A stretch of 13,673 bases of DNA from Alistipes sp. UBA928 (GTDB lineage Bacteria; Bacteroidota; Bacteroidia; Bacteroidales; Rikenellaceae). Location of the stretch: NCBI GenBank assembly GCA_002293665.1, contig DBDQ01000004.1:2780-16452 (forward strand), read 5' to 3'. The position numbers and the translations under genes are program-made. A model generated the notes under the pieces. The model was given only the letters and a program-made list of their open reading frames with translations, ran no database searches and had not been told where the DNA came from. Shown piece by piece: positions 5,952 to 13,673 of the stretch. Positions within the stretch are counted from its first letter, which is position 1. Each line of letters begins with the position of its first letter.

Positions 5952-6632
5952 TCACCACAAATCACCGATCTCCTCAATTATCTTCTCAAAGATCGCCTCA
6001 GGAGGCAGCATCCGCCCCTCGCCGTCGGAGCAGTCGATCACTCTCAGGGCGGGGTCTTCGCGTGCCGCGTCGAGGTACATCCCACGAACGCGCCGTTGGA
6101 ACTCCGTCGACGCCTCGTGCACGTCGCGCCCGCCTTGCAGGTACTCGCGGTCGGCTCCCGACCTCCCCTCCGACAGCTTCGCCTCGGTGAAACGCGACGG
6201 AACATCGAGGAACAGCGACACGTCGGGCCGCGGGATGCCGTAAATCCCGAACTCGATTTCGAGTATCCAGTCGCGTAGCCGTCGCCGGCCGGCCTCGTCG
6301 TTCACTTTGGCGCACTGGTACCCCACATTGGAGTAGACGTAACGGTCGAGGAAGACCCACTTTCCCTCCCCGAGCCACCGGCGTATCGTCGGTGCGGCGG
6401 CGGCCCTGTCGCCGGCGAACAGCAGCGCCACCGTGTATGGGTCGACCGCGTCGATGTCGCCGAACTCACCGCGCAGAAAACGCGCGATGGTTTCGCCGTA
6501 GAGCGGCGTTTCGACCCTCGGGAAGTGCAAAAACCCGATCGCGTGACCACTCTCGGCGGCACGTTCGCGCATCATGCGCAGTTGGGTCGATTTTCCGGCT
6601 CCGTCGAGCCCTTCGAGTACTATCAGCGGCAT
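5952..6632 (-). CDS. tmk: Thymidylate kinase (dTMP kinase)
   Basis: This cytoplasmic enzyme phosphorylates dTMP to dTDP using ATP, an essential step of dTTP synthesis. The 226 residues contain the P-loop GLDGAGKST at 8-16 right after the N-terminus. The conserved DRYVYSN motif (around 90) binds the nucleotide and is followed by a YQCAK variant of the usual YQG. A basic lid region rich in Arg follows in the second half (KLSEGRSGADREYLQG). The frame remains open upstream to 6737, but ATG at 6632 is chosen because it puts the P-loop at the family's normal position; the upstream part is a shadow of sufS. The sufS stop lies only 11 bases upstream, so the two genes share a transcript. Family length is slightly over the common 205-215. 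Confidence 0.95.
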   Translation of the reverse strand: MPLIVLEGLDGAGKSTQLRMMRERAAESGHAIGFLHFPRVETPLYGETIARFLRGEFGDIDAVDPYTVALLFAGDRAAAAPTIRRWLGEGKWVFLDRYVYSNVGYQCAKVNDEAGRRRLRDWILEIEFGIYGIPRPDVSLFLDVPSRFTEAKLSEGRSGADREYLQGGRDVHEASTEFQRRVRGMYLDAAREDPALRVIDCSDGEGRMLPPEAIFEKIIEEIGDLW

Positions 6633-6643
6633 TTTCTTAAAAA

Positions 6644-7864
6644 TTATCTTCTTAACATGCTCACGGCCTTCACGACACCGGCCACCAAAGCATCCACCTC
6701 CTCCATTGTGTTGTACATGGCAAACGAGGCGCGGCATATCGAACCGGCGTTATAGTGCTCCACGAGTGGCTGGGCGCAATGGGTGCCTGTTCTCACCGCA
6801 ATACCCTGTTTGTCGAGCAGTGCTCCCATGTCGTAACCGTGCACACCCTCCACAGTGAACGATATGATGGGCGCCTTGCCGGGCGCGGTGCCGTAGATGC
6901 GCAATCCTTCTATGGCGCTCAGCCGTTCGGTGGCAGCTTCCAGTAGCATCTCCTCGTGCCGGTCTATTGCTCCGGCTTCGAATTCCCAAAGGTATCTTAT
7001 CCCCTCGGCCATCCCCACGGCGCCGATGAAGTTAGCCGTCCCCGGCTCGAACTTGTAGGGCAGTTCGGTCCACTTCGACCCCTCGAACGACACCATCGCG
7101 ATCATGTTCCCCCCCCCTAAAACGGGGGACATGCGCTCCAAAATCTCCCTTTTCCCATACAGCGCCCCTATTCCGGTGGGGCCATAAAGTTTGTGGCCCG
7201 AAAATGCGTATATGTCGCACCCCAGCGCCTGCACATCGGTCTTCCCGTGCACCACCCCCTGGCAGCCGTCTACTACGACCACCACTCCGTGGCTGTGGGC
7301 GATCTCCGCGATTCGCGCAATGTCGGGCCGCGTACCCAGCACGTTCGAGCACTGGGTTATGGCGAGTACCCTCGTGCGGTCGTCGATCAGACTTTCGAGC
7401 ACCTCGAGGTCGGGTAGCCCCTCGTCTGTGAATGGCAGCGGCCTGATCGTCCCCCGGCATGACAGTTGCCAGGGAATGATATTGGAGTGGTGTTCCATCG
7501 TGCTGACGATCACGTTGTCCCCCTCTTCCACAAGCAAATCGCACAGACTCCTTGCGGCAATGTTGAGCGAGGCGGTTGCTCCGGGGGTGAAGACAATCTC
7601 CTCGCGGTCGGCGGCGCCGATAAATTCGCGCACGGTTTCGCGCGCGGCTTCATACTGGGCCGTGCTTTCATCGGCCATCAGGTGTGCGCCACGGTGGACG
7701 TTGGCGTTGCTGCCCAGATACATTGCATCCATCGCTTCAAGAACTCTGCGCGGTTTTTGGGCCGTGGCCGCGCTGTCGAGGTAAACCAGCGGCCGGCCGT
7801 AGACCTTTCGCTCCAGGATGGGGAAATCGGCCCTTACGGCCGTAATGTCAAACGTTCTCTCCAT
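6644..7864 (-). CDS. sufS: Cysteine desulfurase, SufS type
   Basis: This PLP enzyme removes sulfur from L-cysteine, leaving a persulfide for Fe-S cluster assembly. At 406 residues it matches the SufS/CsdA group. The schiff-base lysine is Lys225 in SGHKLYGPTGIG, Asp199 of VVVDGCQ contacts the cofactor, and His124 lies in STMEHHSN. The catalytic cysteine is Cys363 in RTGTHCAQP, the group II signature with the short, fixed loop. A small departure is DGCQGVVHG where many relatives have DGAQ. No sufB, sufC, sufD or sufE lies next to it, so the assembly scaffold must be encoded elsewhere. The start overlaps the end of ybeY by 17 bases, implying coupled translation; tmk follows after 11 bases. Confidence 0.93.
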   Translation of the reverse strand: MERTFDITAVRADFPILERKVYGRPLVYLDSAATAQKPRRVLEAMDAMYLGSNANVHRGAHLMADESTAQYEAARETVREFIGAADREEIVFTPGATASLNIAARSLCDLLVEEGDNVIVSTMEHHSNIIPWQLSCRGTIRPLPFTDEGLPDLEVLESLIDDRTRVLAITQCSNVLGTRPDIARIAEIAHSHGVVVVVDGCQGVVHGKTDVQALGCDIYAFSGHKLYGPTGIGALYGKREILERMSPVLGGGNMIAMVSFEGSKWTELPYKFEPGTANFIGAVGMAEGIRYLWEFEAGAIDRHEEMLLEAATERLSAIEGLRIYGTAPGKAPIISFTVEGVHGYDMGALLDKQGIAVRTGTHCAQPLVEHYNAGSICRASFAMYNTMEEVDALVAGVVKAVSMLRR

Positions 7865-8276
7865 AATATTTAGCCAGATAATGATCTTCCTTTATTCTCA
7901 TAGCTTTCTGTTCACGCGCGTTTTTGTCGTTCATGCCGCACAGATGCAGCACGCCGTGAACCATCACCCGCCGCATTTCCACCTCCGGAGCCACACACAG
8001 CTCGCGGGCGTTCTCTTCCACCGTTTGCGGGTCGATAAATATGTCCCCGCTAATATATTTGTCGACAGAGTAGTCGAATGTAATGACATCTGTCGGCCAG
8101 TCGTGTCCCAAATAGGTTCGGTTTATTCCGAGGTGATGCGCCCTGTCGCAAAAGATAAATACGACCGCTCCCAAACAAAATCCCTCGTTCTCGACCGCAC
8201 GCCGTATCCACTCCGCTGCACGCCCTTTCGCCGTCAGCCGGAAATCCGTCCCTTCATTATAGAATCGTATAGCCAT
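7848..8276 (-). CDS. ybeY: rRNA maturation RNase YbeY
   Basis: This metal-dependent endoribonuclease acts in 16S rRNA 3' processing and ribosome quality control. The protein has 142 residues, near the family norm. The central conserved piece WPTDVITFDY (60-69) and GDIFID (77-82) precede the metal site HGVLHLCG (107-114). The family motif is HxxxHxxGYDH; here His107 and His111 are present and the third ligand position is Asp117 (MND) rather than His. As I recall, Bacteroides versions also carry Asp there (GYKDK), so this looks like a phylum variant, not damage. It starts after a 99-base gap filled with tandem repeats and overlaps sufS by 17 bases. No clear promoter is visible in front of it, so it may be read from the pheS transcript. 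Confidence 0.93.
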   Translation of the reverse strand: MAIRFYNEGTDFRLTAKGRAAEWIRRAVENEGFCLGAVVFIFCDRAHHLGINRTYLGHDWPTDVITFDYSVDKYISGDIFIDPQTVEENARELCVAPEVEMRRVMVHGVLHLCGMNDKNAREQKAMRIKEDHYLAKYYGENV

Positions 8277-8286
8277 TCTCTATATA

Positions 8287-8371
8287 TTCTGCGTAGCCAA
8301 CCCCCCGTTGGCATTCCCACTTCTGCGTAGCCGAACCCGCCGTGGGCGTTCCCACCCGTGGTCGTTCCCAC
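8287..8371. repeat. Intergenic tandem repeat of about 35 bases (two full units and a partial third)
   Basis: Unit 1 (8287-8320) and unit 2 (8321-8355) both begin TTCTGCGTAGCC and end GGC(A/G)TTCCCAC, differing by a few substitutions and one indel. A partial third copy (8356-8371) repeats the last 16 bases with one mismatch. Small hairpins occur inside: GCCAAC/GTTGGC around CCCCC (8296-8312) and GTGGG/CCCAC around CGTT (8342-8355). The array fills the gap between the EnvC-like gene and ybeY. Confidence 0.85.
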
Positions 8372-8375
8372 CACC

Positions 8376-9569
8376 TCACCGAAGCCACTCCTCGGGGTCG
8401 AGCACGGTGTTGCCCCTCTGCATCCATACCATCACCAGATGGCGGTCAGGGTTGTCGGATGTGCCCAATCGCCCCAGCGGCTGCCCGGTGATCACTCTGT
8501 CACCGGTGGCCACGGCAGGGGTCGATATGTTGCCGTAACCCACCACATACTCTCCCGAGCGCACCATCACGCACTTGTCGTACTGCCCGAGGTCGGAGAT
8601 CCATGTCACCGTCCCATCGAACACCGACCTGACGTCGGCCCCGGCCTGAGCGGCGACTATCAACCCCTTGAAGTCGCTCTCTATCCCGTCGGCGCTCTTC
8701 TCCTTACCGAAGTGATGGAGTATGATCCCTCCTCCGGCGGGCGAACCCGTGGGCCAGGGCAGTTTACCTTTGTTGTCGCCGAACTGTCCCGTGAGGGCCA
8801 TGTCGGCCTCGCTCATGGTGGTCTCGCTGGCAGCGCGTGCCTGGCGCGCCATGATTCGGTCGATTTCTCTTTGCGCTGCGGCTATCTTTGCGCGCTCTTT
8901 TTGAGCTTCTGCATTGAGCTTTTGACGGTCGGCACCGAGTGTTTCGAGCGCCTGTTTGTACCGCGCCTCCTCCTGCGCCAAATCGGCCAGCAGCCGGTCG
9001 CTCTCGGTTTTCAGCCCCGCAATCTCATTCTTCTTCACCCCCAACTGCTCAATGTTTGCGAGGAGCGAACGGTTCATCGAGTCGATCCGCTCTCCGTGGT
9101 GTTGTCGTGCGCGGTTGTAGCGGCGAATAAAGGCAATGCGCCTCGAAGCGTCGTTGAAATCCCTGGCCGACAGTAGGAACAGTGTGGCATTGTTGGTCTT
9201 ATGGCTCTTCCACGCCGCGTACACCATCCTTCCATAGTCGCTTTTAAGAGCGTTGAGAGCACTGTCGAGCCTTCTCGTCGTGCGGGTGTCGGCATTGATC
9301 TGAGCCGTTATGCGGCGCATTTCGCGTTCGAGATCGTCGGCCACACGCCGTTTCGCCTCTATCGAACTGCGTGCCACCCTCAGATCGCGCTCCGAGCGCA
9401 CTATGTCACCTCTGAGAGCTCTGTCCATCCTCTCGATCTCGGCCAAACGCTCCACCGAACGCCGCTTCACCGCATTCTGGGCCTCGATGTCGCCCTGCTG
9501 TGCATACACCGCCACCGCCGCCATCATTGCCACGGCCGCCACGAGAAGTATTTTGTCTCCCGTTCTCAT
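8376..9569 (-). CDS. EnvC-like murein hydrolase activator with degenerate LytM domain
   Basis: This 397-residue secreted protein probably activates cell-wall amidases during division, as EnvC does. A signal peptide (KILLVAAVAMMAAVAVYA, cleaved before QQ near residue 24) leads into long coiled coils (about 25-250). A C-terminal LytM/M23 domain opens with NKGKLPWPTG (266-275). The zinc site is lost: the usual HxGID is FKGLI, YxH is YGN, and the final HxH region reads RHLVMV. It is therefore unlikely to cut peptidoglycan itself. ATG at 9569 is chosen; it shares one base with the preceding stop (TGATG). A GTG one codon earlier would give a four-base overlap and is a real alternative. The TPR gene upstream and ybeY downstream flank it. 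Confidence 0.9.
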   Translation of the reverse strand: MRTGDKILLVAAVAMMAAVAVYAQQGDIEAQNAVKRRSVERLAEIERMDRALRGDIVRSERDLRVARSSIEAKRRVADDLEREMRRITAQINADTRTTRRLDSALNALKSDYGRMVYAAWKSHKTNNATLFLLSARDFNDASRRIAFIRRYNRARQHHGERIDSMNRSLLANIEQLGVKKNEIAGLKTESDRLLADLAQEEARYKQALETLGADRQKLNAEAQKERAKIAAAQREIDRIMARQARAASETTMSEADMALTGQFGDNKGKLPWPTGSPAGGGIILHHFGKEKSADGIESDFKGLIVAAQAGADVRSVFDGTVTWISDLGQYDKCVMVRSGEYVVGYGNISTPAVATGDRVITGQPLGRLGTSDNPDRHLVMVWMQRGNTVLDPEEWLR

Positions 9570-11263
9570 CACTCAATCCGTGCGAGTCGTTCTTCTATAT
9601 CGCTGTCGGGCTCCCAACCCGCCTCGCGCGCCCTTTTCCAGTATACCGAGGCCATGAACTTTTCGCCCAGTGCCCACAATATGTCACCGTAGTGGATCAT
9701 CAGCTCCGCGTTCTGTTCACGGTCGAGTGGCAGCGCCTGCTGCATCACGCGCCGGGCCTCGGCGTAGTCGCCCAATTTATAGAGCACCCAGGCGTAGGTG
9801 TCGAGGTACGACGAGTTGCCCTCCTGGAGCCTCACCGCCCGCTGCGCCATGCCGAGGGCACGGTCGAGCTCACGGCCCTCGAGCGCGAGGAAATATGCGT
9901 AGTTGTTCAGCACCAGCGCGTTCGAGGAGTTGTATTGCAACGCCTTTTCATATGCCGCAAAAGTTTTGCGCAGATTCCCCTCCTCGTGCCACAGGGTACC
10001 TATGGCGCCGTGTATCTCGCTGCGCAGCGAGTCTGTTGCAGCGACCCGTAGGGCCTGCGTCAGGGTCTTCTGCGCCTCCCGCGGCCGATCCATGTATTGC
10101 AGAGCGCTCGAACGCAGCAGGTATATCTGAATCTCGCCCGGATAGTGCGCCAGAGCGCGGTCGCTCCACAGCGCCACCGAATCGCTCCGGTCGAGCCATG
10201 CCTCGATCTCTATCGCCTTCATGTAGAGGCCGAGGGTGGGGTCGGGTCGGTCGAGCCGGTTCTTGATTGTAGTGAGAGCTCCCTCGGGGTCACCCCCGCG
10301 CACGGTGTGGTCGGCGTACAGCTCCACCACCCGCGGGTCGCCCGGATAGCCGGTCATCAGCGAGAGGGACAACTGCCCCATCTCGAAAAAGTGGTTGCGA
10401 TAGAACCCGGTGTTGAGGGCCAGCGTCTCGAAACGGTCTATCTTCGTATCGAGTGTCACGCCCGGCAGGGTGAAAAGTTGTCTCAGGGTAGCCATGTAGA
10501 GCGTCGACTGCCCCCGCGAGAAGTAGAGGTCGGCAAGCGCGCCGAGCGCCTCGGCATTGTCGGGATTGATCTCTATGACCTGTTTGAGCGTCTCGGCCTG
10601 AAGCGAGTCGCGCCTCTGGTAGGCGTATATCTGCGCCAGGGCAAGACGGTTCTCCTCGTCGTATGGCGAGGCGGCGACAAACTCTTCGGTGACGGCCACG
10701 GCCTCGTCTATTCTGCCCGCTTCGAGGAGCAGTCCGCGTCTCATCTCCACTATTCCCGGTGTCGTGCCCATTCTCACCTCGGCGTTGTCGAGCGTTGCCA
10801 GAGCATCGTCGGTACGTCCCTTCCGGTAGTAGAGTATGGCCAGCATCTGGTAGTTCTCGGGGTCGAACGTCCCCCCGGCGGCCACACTCTCCTCGAAAAG
10901 TTCGAGCGCCTCGTCGTAACGTTCCAACCCGACCAACAACCTCCCCTGCCTGCTGCGGTACCAGTTGTTGGCCGGGTCGAGTTCCACTGCGCGGGTGCTG
11001 AAACTCAGGGCGCGCGCCGCCGAGCCCTTCGCGGTCAACGCACCGGCCATCTGAAAGAGCGATGGAGCATGGTCGGGATCAATGGCCAATGCCCGTTCGA
11101 GCGCGGCGACCGCCTCGTCGTAACGCTCCTCGGCCGCCAATCTCACTCCGTCGGTGTAGTACACTACGAGCGAATCGCGCGCCGCACCATCCTGCTGCGC
11201 ATACGTGAGCCCTGCCGTCGAAATCGACAGCGCCAGAGCGATCAGTATGCGCACGGGCCTCAT
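9569..11263 (-). CDS. Exported tetratricopeptide-repeat protein
   Basis: This 564-residue protein is built almost entirely of tetratricopeptide repeats, helical pairs that hold protein partners. Residues 1-23 form a signal peptide (MRPVRILIALALSISTAGLTYA, then QQ), so it is exported, probably to the periplasm. Clear repeat units include AEERYDEAVAALERALAIDP near the start, ALSFSTRAVELDP, and a C-terminal pair with NNYAYFLA and YLDTYAWVLYKLGDYAEA. Such final repeats are common in Bacteroidota TPR proteins of unknown role. The frame is open to 11506, but ATG at 11263 follows from the signal peptide and from the four-base ATGA overlap with the pheS stop. It ends in a one-base overlap with the EnvC-like gene, so the two exported proteins are probably made together and may interact; that is inference. 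Confidence 0.88.
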   Translation of the reverse strand: MRPVRILIALALSISTAGLTYAQQDGAARDSLVVYYTDGVRLAAEERYDEAVAALERALAIDPDHAPSLFQMAGALTAKGSAARALSFSTRAVELDPANNWYRSRQGRLLVGLERYDEALELFEESVAAGGTFDPENYQMLAILYYRKGRTDDALATLDNAEVRMGTTPGIVEMRRGLLLEAGRIDEAVAVTEEFVAASPYDEENRLALAQIYAYQRRDSLQAETLKQVIEINPDNAEALGALADLYFSRGQSTLYMATLRQLFTLPGVTLDTKIDRFETLALNTGFYRNHFFEMGQLSLSLMTGYPGDPRVVELYADHTVRGGDPEGALTTIKNRLDRPDPTLGLYMKAIEIEAWLDRSDSVALWSDRALAHYPGEIQIYLLRSSALQYMDRPREAQKTLTQALRVAATDSLRSEIHGAIGTLWHEEGNLRKTFAAYEKALQYNSSNALVLNNYAYFLALEGRELDRALGMAQRAVRLQEGNSSYLDTYAWVLYKLGDYAEARRVMQQALPLDREQNAELMIHYGDILWALGEKFMASVYWKRAREAGWEPDSDIEERLARIE

Positions 11264-12288
11264 AACGCGGCGGCGAATTGATGCAGGAACCTCACGTCGT
11301 TCTCGAAGTAAAGCCTCAAATCGCCCACTCCGTATTTGAGCATGGCTATGCGCTCTATGCCCATTCCGAATGCAAATCCGGTGTATTTTTTGTTGTCTAT
11401 GCCGCAAGCCTCCAGTACATTTGGGTCGACCATGCCGCACCCCATAATCTCGAGCCATCCCGTACCCTTGCACACGGGGCACCCCTTGCCTCCGCACAGC
11501 GCGCACGACACATCCATCTCGGCGCTCGGCTCGGTGAAGGGGAAGTAGCTCGGGCGCAGGCGGATCTTCGTCTCGGCGCCGAACATTTCGCGCGCAAAGT
11601 GCAGCAGCGTCTGCTTGAGGTCGGCGAACGACACCCCCTCGTCGATGTAGAGTCCCTCCACCTGGTGGAAAATGCAGTGGGCGCGATACGAGATCGCCTC
11701 GTTGCGGAACACCCGGCCGGGGCAGATCACGCGAATGGGCGGCTCCTGCGTCTCCATCACGCGCACCTGAATGGAGCTTGTGTGGGTTCTCAGCAGCACG
11801 TCGGGGTTTTTCTCAATGAAGAATGTGTCCTGCATGTCGCGCGCGGGATGCTCGGGAGCGAAGTTCAGTGCGGTAAACACGTGCCGGTCGTCTTCTATCT
11901 CGGGTCCCTCGGCCACGGTGTAACCCATGCGGTCGAAGATGCCCACAATCTCGTTCCTCACGAGCGAGATGGGATGACGGCTGCCCGTGGGCTCGGCTGC
12001 ACCCTTGCCCGGACGAGTCATGTCGCCCGCCGCGGGTATCTTGGCTGTCGACGTACCTGCCGTGGCCTTCAGGTCGTTGATTCGTTGCTGGGCTTTGGTT
12101 TTAAGCTCGTTGAGCTTTTGTCCCAGGGTGCGTTTCATCTCGGGAGCCACCGTTTTGAACTCCTCCATGAGCTCCGTCACCCGCCCTTTTCTGCCGAGCA
12201 TTCTGATGCGGAAATCCTCTATCTCCCCGGCCGCGCGGCTCGAGAACGCCTCCACTTCGGCAATCAGTTCGTTGATCCTTTCTGTCAT
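11260..12288 (-). CDS. pheS: Phenylalanine-tRNA ligase alpha subunit
   Basis: This catalytic subunit of the class II alpha2-beta2 synthetase charges tRNA-Phe with phenylalanine in the cytoplasm. The 342 residues show the N-terminal coiled-coil arm for tRNA binding (about 1-80), motif 1 around residues 108-131, motif 2 with RVFRNEAISYRAHCIFHQVE (192-211) and motif 3 GFAFGMGIERIAML (304-317). A cysteine cluster at 262, 265, 270 and 273 (CALCGGKGCPVC) looks like a zinc site. This insertion is common in the bacterial family. The beta subunit gene pheT is not adjacent, which is usual in this phylum as far as I know. It heads the long minus-strand gene series; its stop overlaps the TPR start by four bases. 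The divergent uvrC begins 62 bases away. Confidence 0.97.
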   Translation of the reverse strand: MTERINELIAEVEAFSSRAAGEIEDFRIRMLGRKGRVTELMEEFKTVAPEMKRTLGQKLNELKTKAQQRINDLKATAGTSTAKIPAAGDMTRPGKGAAEPTGSRHPISLVRNEIVGIFDRMGYTVAEGPEIEDDRHVFTALNFAPEHPARDMQDTFFIEKNPDVLLRTHTSSIQVRVMETQEPPIRVICPGRVFRNEAISYRAHCIFHQVEGLYIDEGVSFADLKQTLLHFAREMFGAETKIRLRPSYFPFTEPSAEMDVSCALCGGKGCPVCKGTGWLEIMGCGMVDPNVLEACGIDNKKYTGFAFGMGIERIAMLKYGVGDLRLYFENDVRFLHQFAAAL

Positions 12289-12316
12289 AATTCTGAAAAC
12301 ATATCTCTTCCAAATA

Positions 12317-12324
12317 CAAAATTA
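12317..12324 (-). promoter_or_regulatory. Candidate -7 box for pheS
   Basis: On the minus strand TAATTTTG fits TAnnTTTG and would start transcription about 20-25 bases before the pheS ATG. No TTTG lies at the expected -33 distance, so the call is partial. It lies within the 62-base divergent region shared with uvrC. Confidence 0.4.
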
Positions 12325-12335
12325 CAAATTTTATT

Positions 12336-12343
12336 TAGCTTTG
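12336..12343 (+). promoter_or_regulatory. Candidate -7 box for uvrC
   Basis: TAGCTTTG fits the -7 consensus TAnnTTTG and ends only seven bases before the uvrC ATG at 12351. If used, transcription would begin at or next to the start codon, giving a leaderless or nearly leaderless mRNA. No TTTG occurs at the proper -33 spacing, so the promoter is incomplete by this consensus. Confidence 0.4.
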
Positions 12344-12350
12344 CGTTGGA

Positions 12351-13673
12351 ATGAGATCAGAAAAACATATTCTGTTACGCGAACAGGCAGCGGCACTGCC
12401 TTTGGTGCCCGGAATTTACCAGTTTGTCGACGCCGAGGGAACCGTGCTTTACGTGGGCAAGGCCAAGAGTTTGCGCCGACGGGTGGCCAACTATTTCGTC
12501 GAGTCGCGCCTCCCCTCGAAGATACGCCTGATGGTGCGGCGCGCCGTCGAACTGCGCCACATAGTCACCGACAGCGAAACCGACGCCCTGCTGCTCGAAA
12601 ACTCGCTCATCAAAACCCTCCAGCCGCGCTACAACGCCATGCTGAAGGACGACAAGACCTATCCGTGGATCGTAGTCCGCAACGAGCCCTTTCCGCGTAT
12701 CCGATCCACGCGGCAGATGGTGCGCGACGGGTCGGCCTACTTCGGGCCCTATGCCTCGATCGGTATGCAGAAAAATCTGTTGGAGATACTCCACGCACTG
12801 TTTTCGTTCCGCACCTGTTCGCTGAACCTCGCCCCGGAGGAGATCGCTCGGGGGCGCTACCGGCCCTGCCTTGAGTTCCATTTGGGCAACTGCAAAGCCC
12901 CTTGTGCCGGGCGGCAATCCGCAGAAGATTACGACGAGAGCGTCGAAATGGCGCGAGCAATGCTTCGGGGCGAGTTGGGGCCTATCCGCCGCTCGCTCAC
13001 CGCCGCCATGCGCGAGGCCGCCGCTGAGTTGCGGTTCGAGGCTGCCGCCGTTTTCAAACACCGCCTCGATCTGTTAGAGGGCTACTCGGCGCGGTCGGTG
13101 ATAGTCTCCCCGTCGTTGGGCGACCTCGACGTCTTCGCGCTCGTGGTCGACGACGACACGGCGTGGTGCTCATTCGTCCGCATCGTGCGTGGAACCGTCA
13201 CCGGGTCGCTCACCGTGCAGATGATGCCGGGAGCCGAAGAAGACCCGCGTGTGGTTCTGAGCGCGGCCATCACACAAATTTCAGAAAGAGTAGGTGGCGA
13301 ACTTGCCCGCGAGGTGATTGTGCCTTTCGTTCCGGAAGAGGAGCTTTTCCCCGGAAAAAAGTTCACCGTACCCAAACGCGGCGAAAAACAGGGCCTGCTT
13401 GAGTTCGCCGAGAAGAACGCCCGCCTTGCCCGAGCCGAACATCAGAAAAACCTCGAGATCAAAGAGCCCGAAAAGGCCACCAACCGCGTCATGGCCGCCA
13501 TGCAGCGCGAGTTGCACCTGCCGCACGAACCGCGCCACATAGAGTGTTTCGACAACTCGAACCTTCAGGGGACACACCCCGTCGCCTCATGTGTGGTGTT
13601 TCGCGACGGACGCCCCTCGCGGCGGGAGTATCGCCATTTCAATATCAAAACCGTCGTGGGCCCCGACGACTTC
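12351..13673 (+). CDS. uvrC: UvrABC excinuclease subunit C (C-terminus beyond window end)
   Basis: UvrC makes the two incisions around a DNA lesion in nucleotide excision repair after UvrB loading. The first 441 residues of about 600 are present. The GIY-YIG nuclease domain for the 3' cut has GIY at 21-23 and YVG at 34-36. Four cysteines at 156, 173, 181 and 185 match the layout of the family's iron-sulfur site. The UVR helix pair that binds UvrB lies at about 206-245. The RNase H-like domain for the 5' cut begins near the end, with its catalytic Asp401 in CFDNSN. ATG at 12351 is the only sensible start because an in-frame stop lies at 12336-12338. It is divergent from pheS, and a -7 box sits almost against the start codon. 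No frameshift is seen. Confidence 0.97.
   Translation, partial: MRSEKHILLREQAAALPLVPGIYQFVDAEGTVLYVGKAKSLRRRVANYFVESRLPSKIRLMVRRAVELRHIVTDSETDALLLENSLIKTLQPRYNAMLKDDKTYPWIVVRNEPFPRIRSTRQMVRDGSAYFGPYASIGMQKNLLEILHALFSFRTCSLNLAPEEIARGRYRPCLEFHLGNCKAPCAGRQSAEDYDESVEMARAMLRGELGPIRRSLTAAMREAAAELRFEAAAVFKHRLDLLEGYSARSVIVSPSLGDLDVFALVVDDDTAWCSFVRIVRGTVTGSLTVQMMPGAEEDPRVVLSAAITQISERVGGELAREVIVPFVPEEELFPGKKFTVPKRGEKQGLLEFAEKNARLARAEHQKNLEIKEPEKATNRVMAAMQRELHLPHEPRHIECFDNSNLQGTHPVASCVVFRDGRPSRREYRHFNIKTVVGPDDF

Noticed and set aside
6633..6737. Upstream extension of the thymidylate kinase frame
   Set aside because: It overlaps the sufS end and would put the P-loop far from the N-terminus, unlike the family.
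11264..11506. Upstream extension of the TPR protein frame
   Set aside because: It is a shadow of pheS; a signal peptide begins at the ATG at 11263.
10097..12354. Two long plus-strand frames opposite the TPR gene and pheS
   Set aside because: Both are antisense to clear genes and show no domain, signal peptide or plausible start.
12375..13061. Minus-strand 228-residue frame opposite uvrC
   Set aside because: The plus strand gives unmistakable UvrC motifs throughout the same stretch.

Overview
The window looks like chromosome of a Bacteroidota species, most likely order Bacteroidales. The supporting signs are phylum promoter boxes (TTTG, about 19-20 bases, TAnnTTTG), weak Shine-Dalgarno sites, and lineage-typical families: an NVEALA peptide, a TolB-like six-bladed propeller lipoprotein, DUF4834, a BT_3928-type DoxX protein and the Bacteroidota form of YbeY. 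The GC-rich housekeeping genes would fit an Alistipes-like member of the Rikenellaceae, but the genus is an inference.

Layout. Positions 1-531 (minus) hold the N-terminal part of glyceraldehyde-3-phosphate dehydrogenase, with its own promoter. Upstream lies an orphan HigA-type helix-turn-helix regulator (658-999, minus). A 348-base intergenic region (1000-1347) carries back-to-back promoters. It leads into an AT-rich two-gene island on the plus strand: an 81-residue NVEALA-family peptide (1348-1593), a strong intercistronic hairpin (1612-1648) and a 432-residue lipoprotein (1670-2968). The island is bounded by a 14-base direct repeat, one copy of which lies in the last codons of mlaF.

From 12288 down to 2990 the minus strand is one nearly continuous gene series: pheS, a TPR lipid-exposed or periplasmic protein, a degenerate EnvC-like LytM protein, ybeY, sufS, tmk, a BT_3928-type DoxX protein, a DUF4834 protein, mlaE and mlaF. 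Several junctions overlap by 1, 4 or 17 bases, implying translational coupling. Three of the few real gaps hold structured DNA: a 35-base tandem repeat (8287-8371), a 14-bp inverted repeat (5919-5950) and a 14-base tandem repeat (4773-4800). Divergently from pheS, uvrC starts at 12351 and runs off the window end.

Functionally the series mixes translation (pheS, ybeY), nucleotide and Fe-S cofactor supply (tmk, sufS) and envelope maintenance (EnvC-like, TPR, DoxX, Mla). The most unusual part is the NVEALA peptide/propeller lipoprotein island, a secreted pair whose function I do not know.
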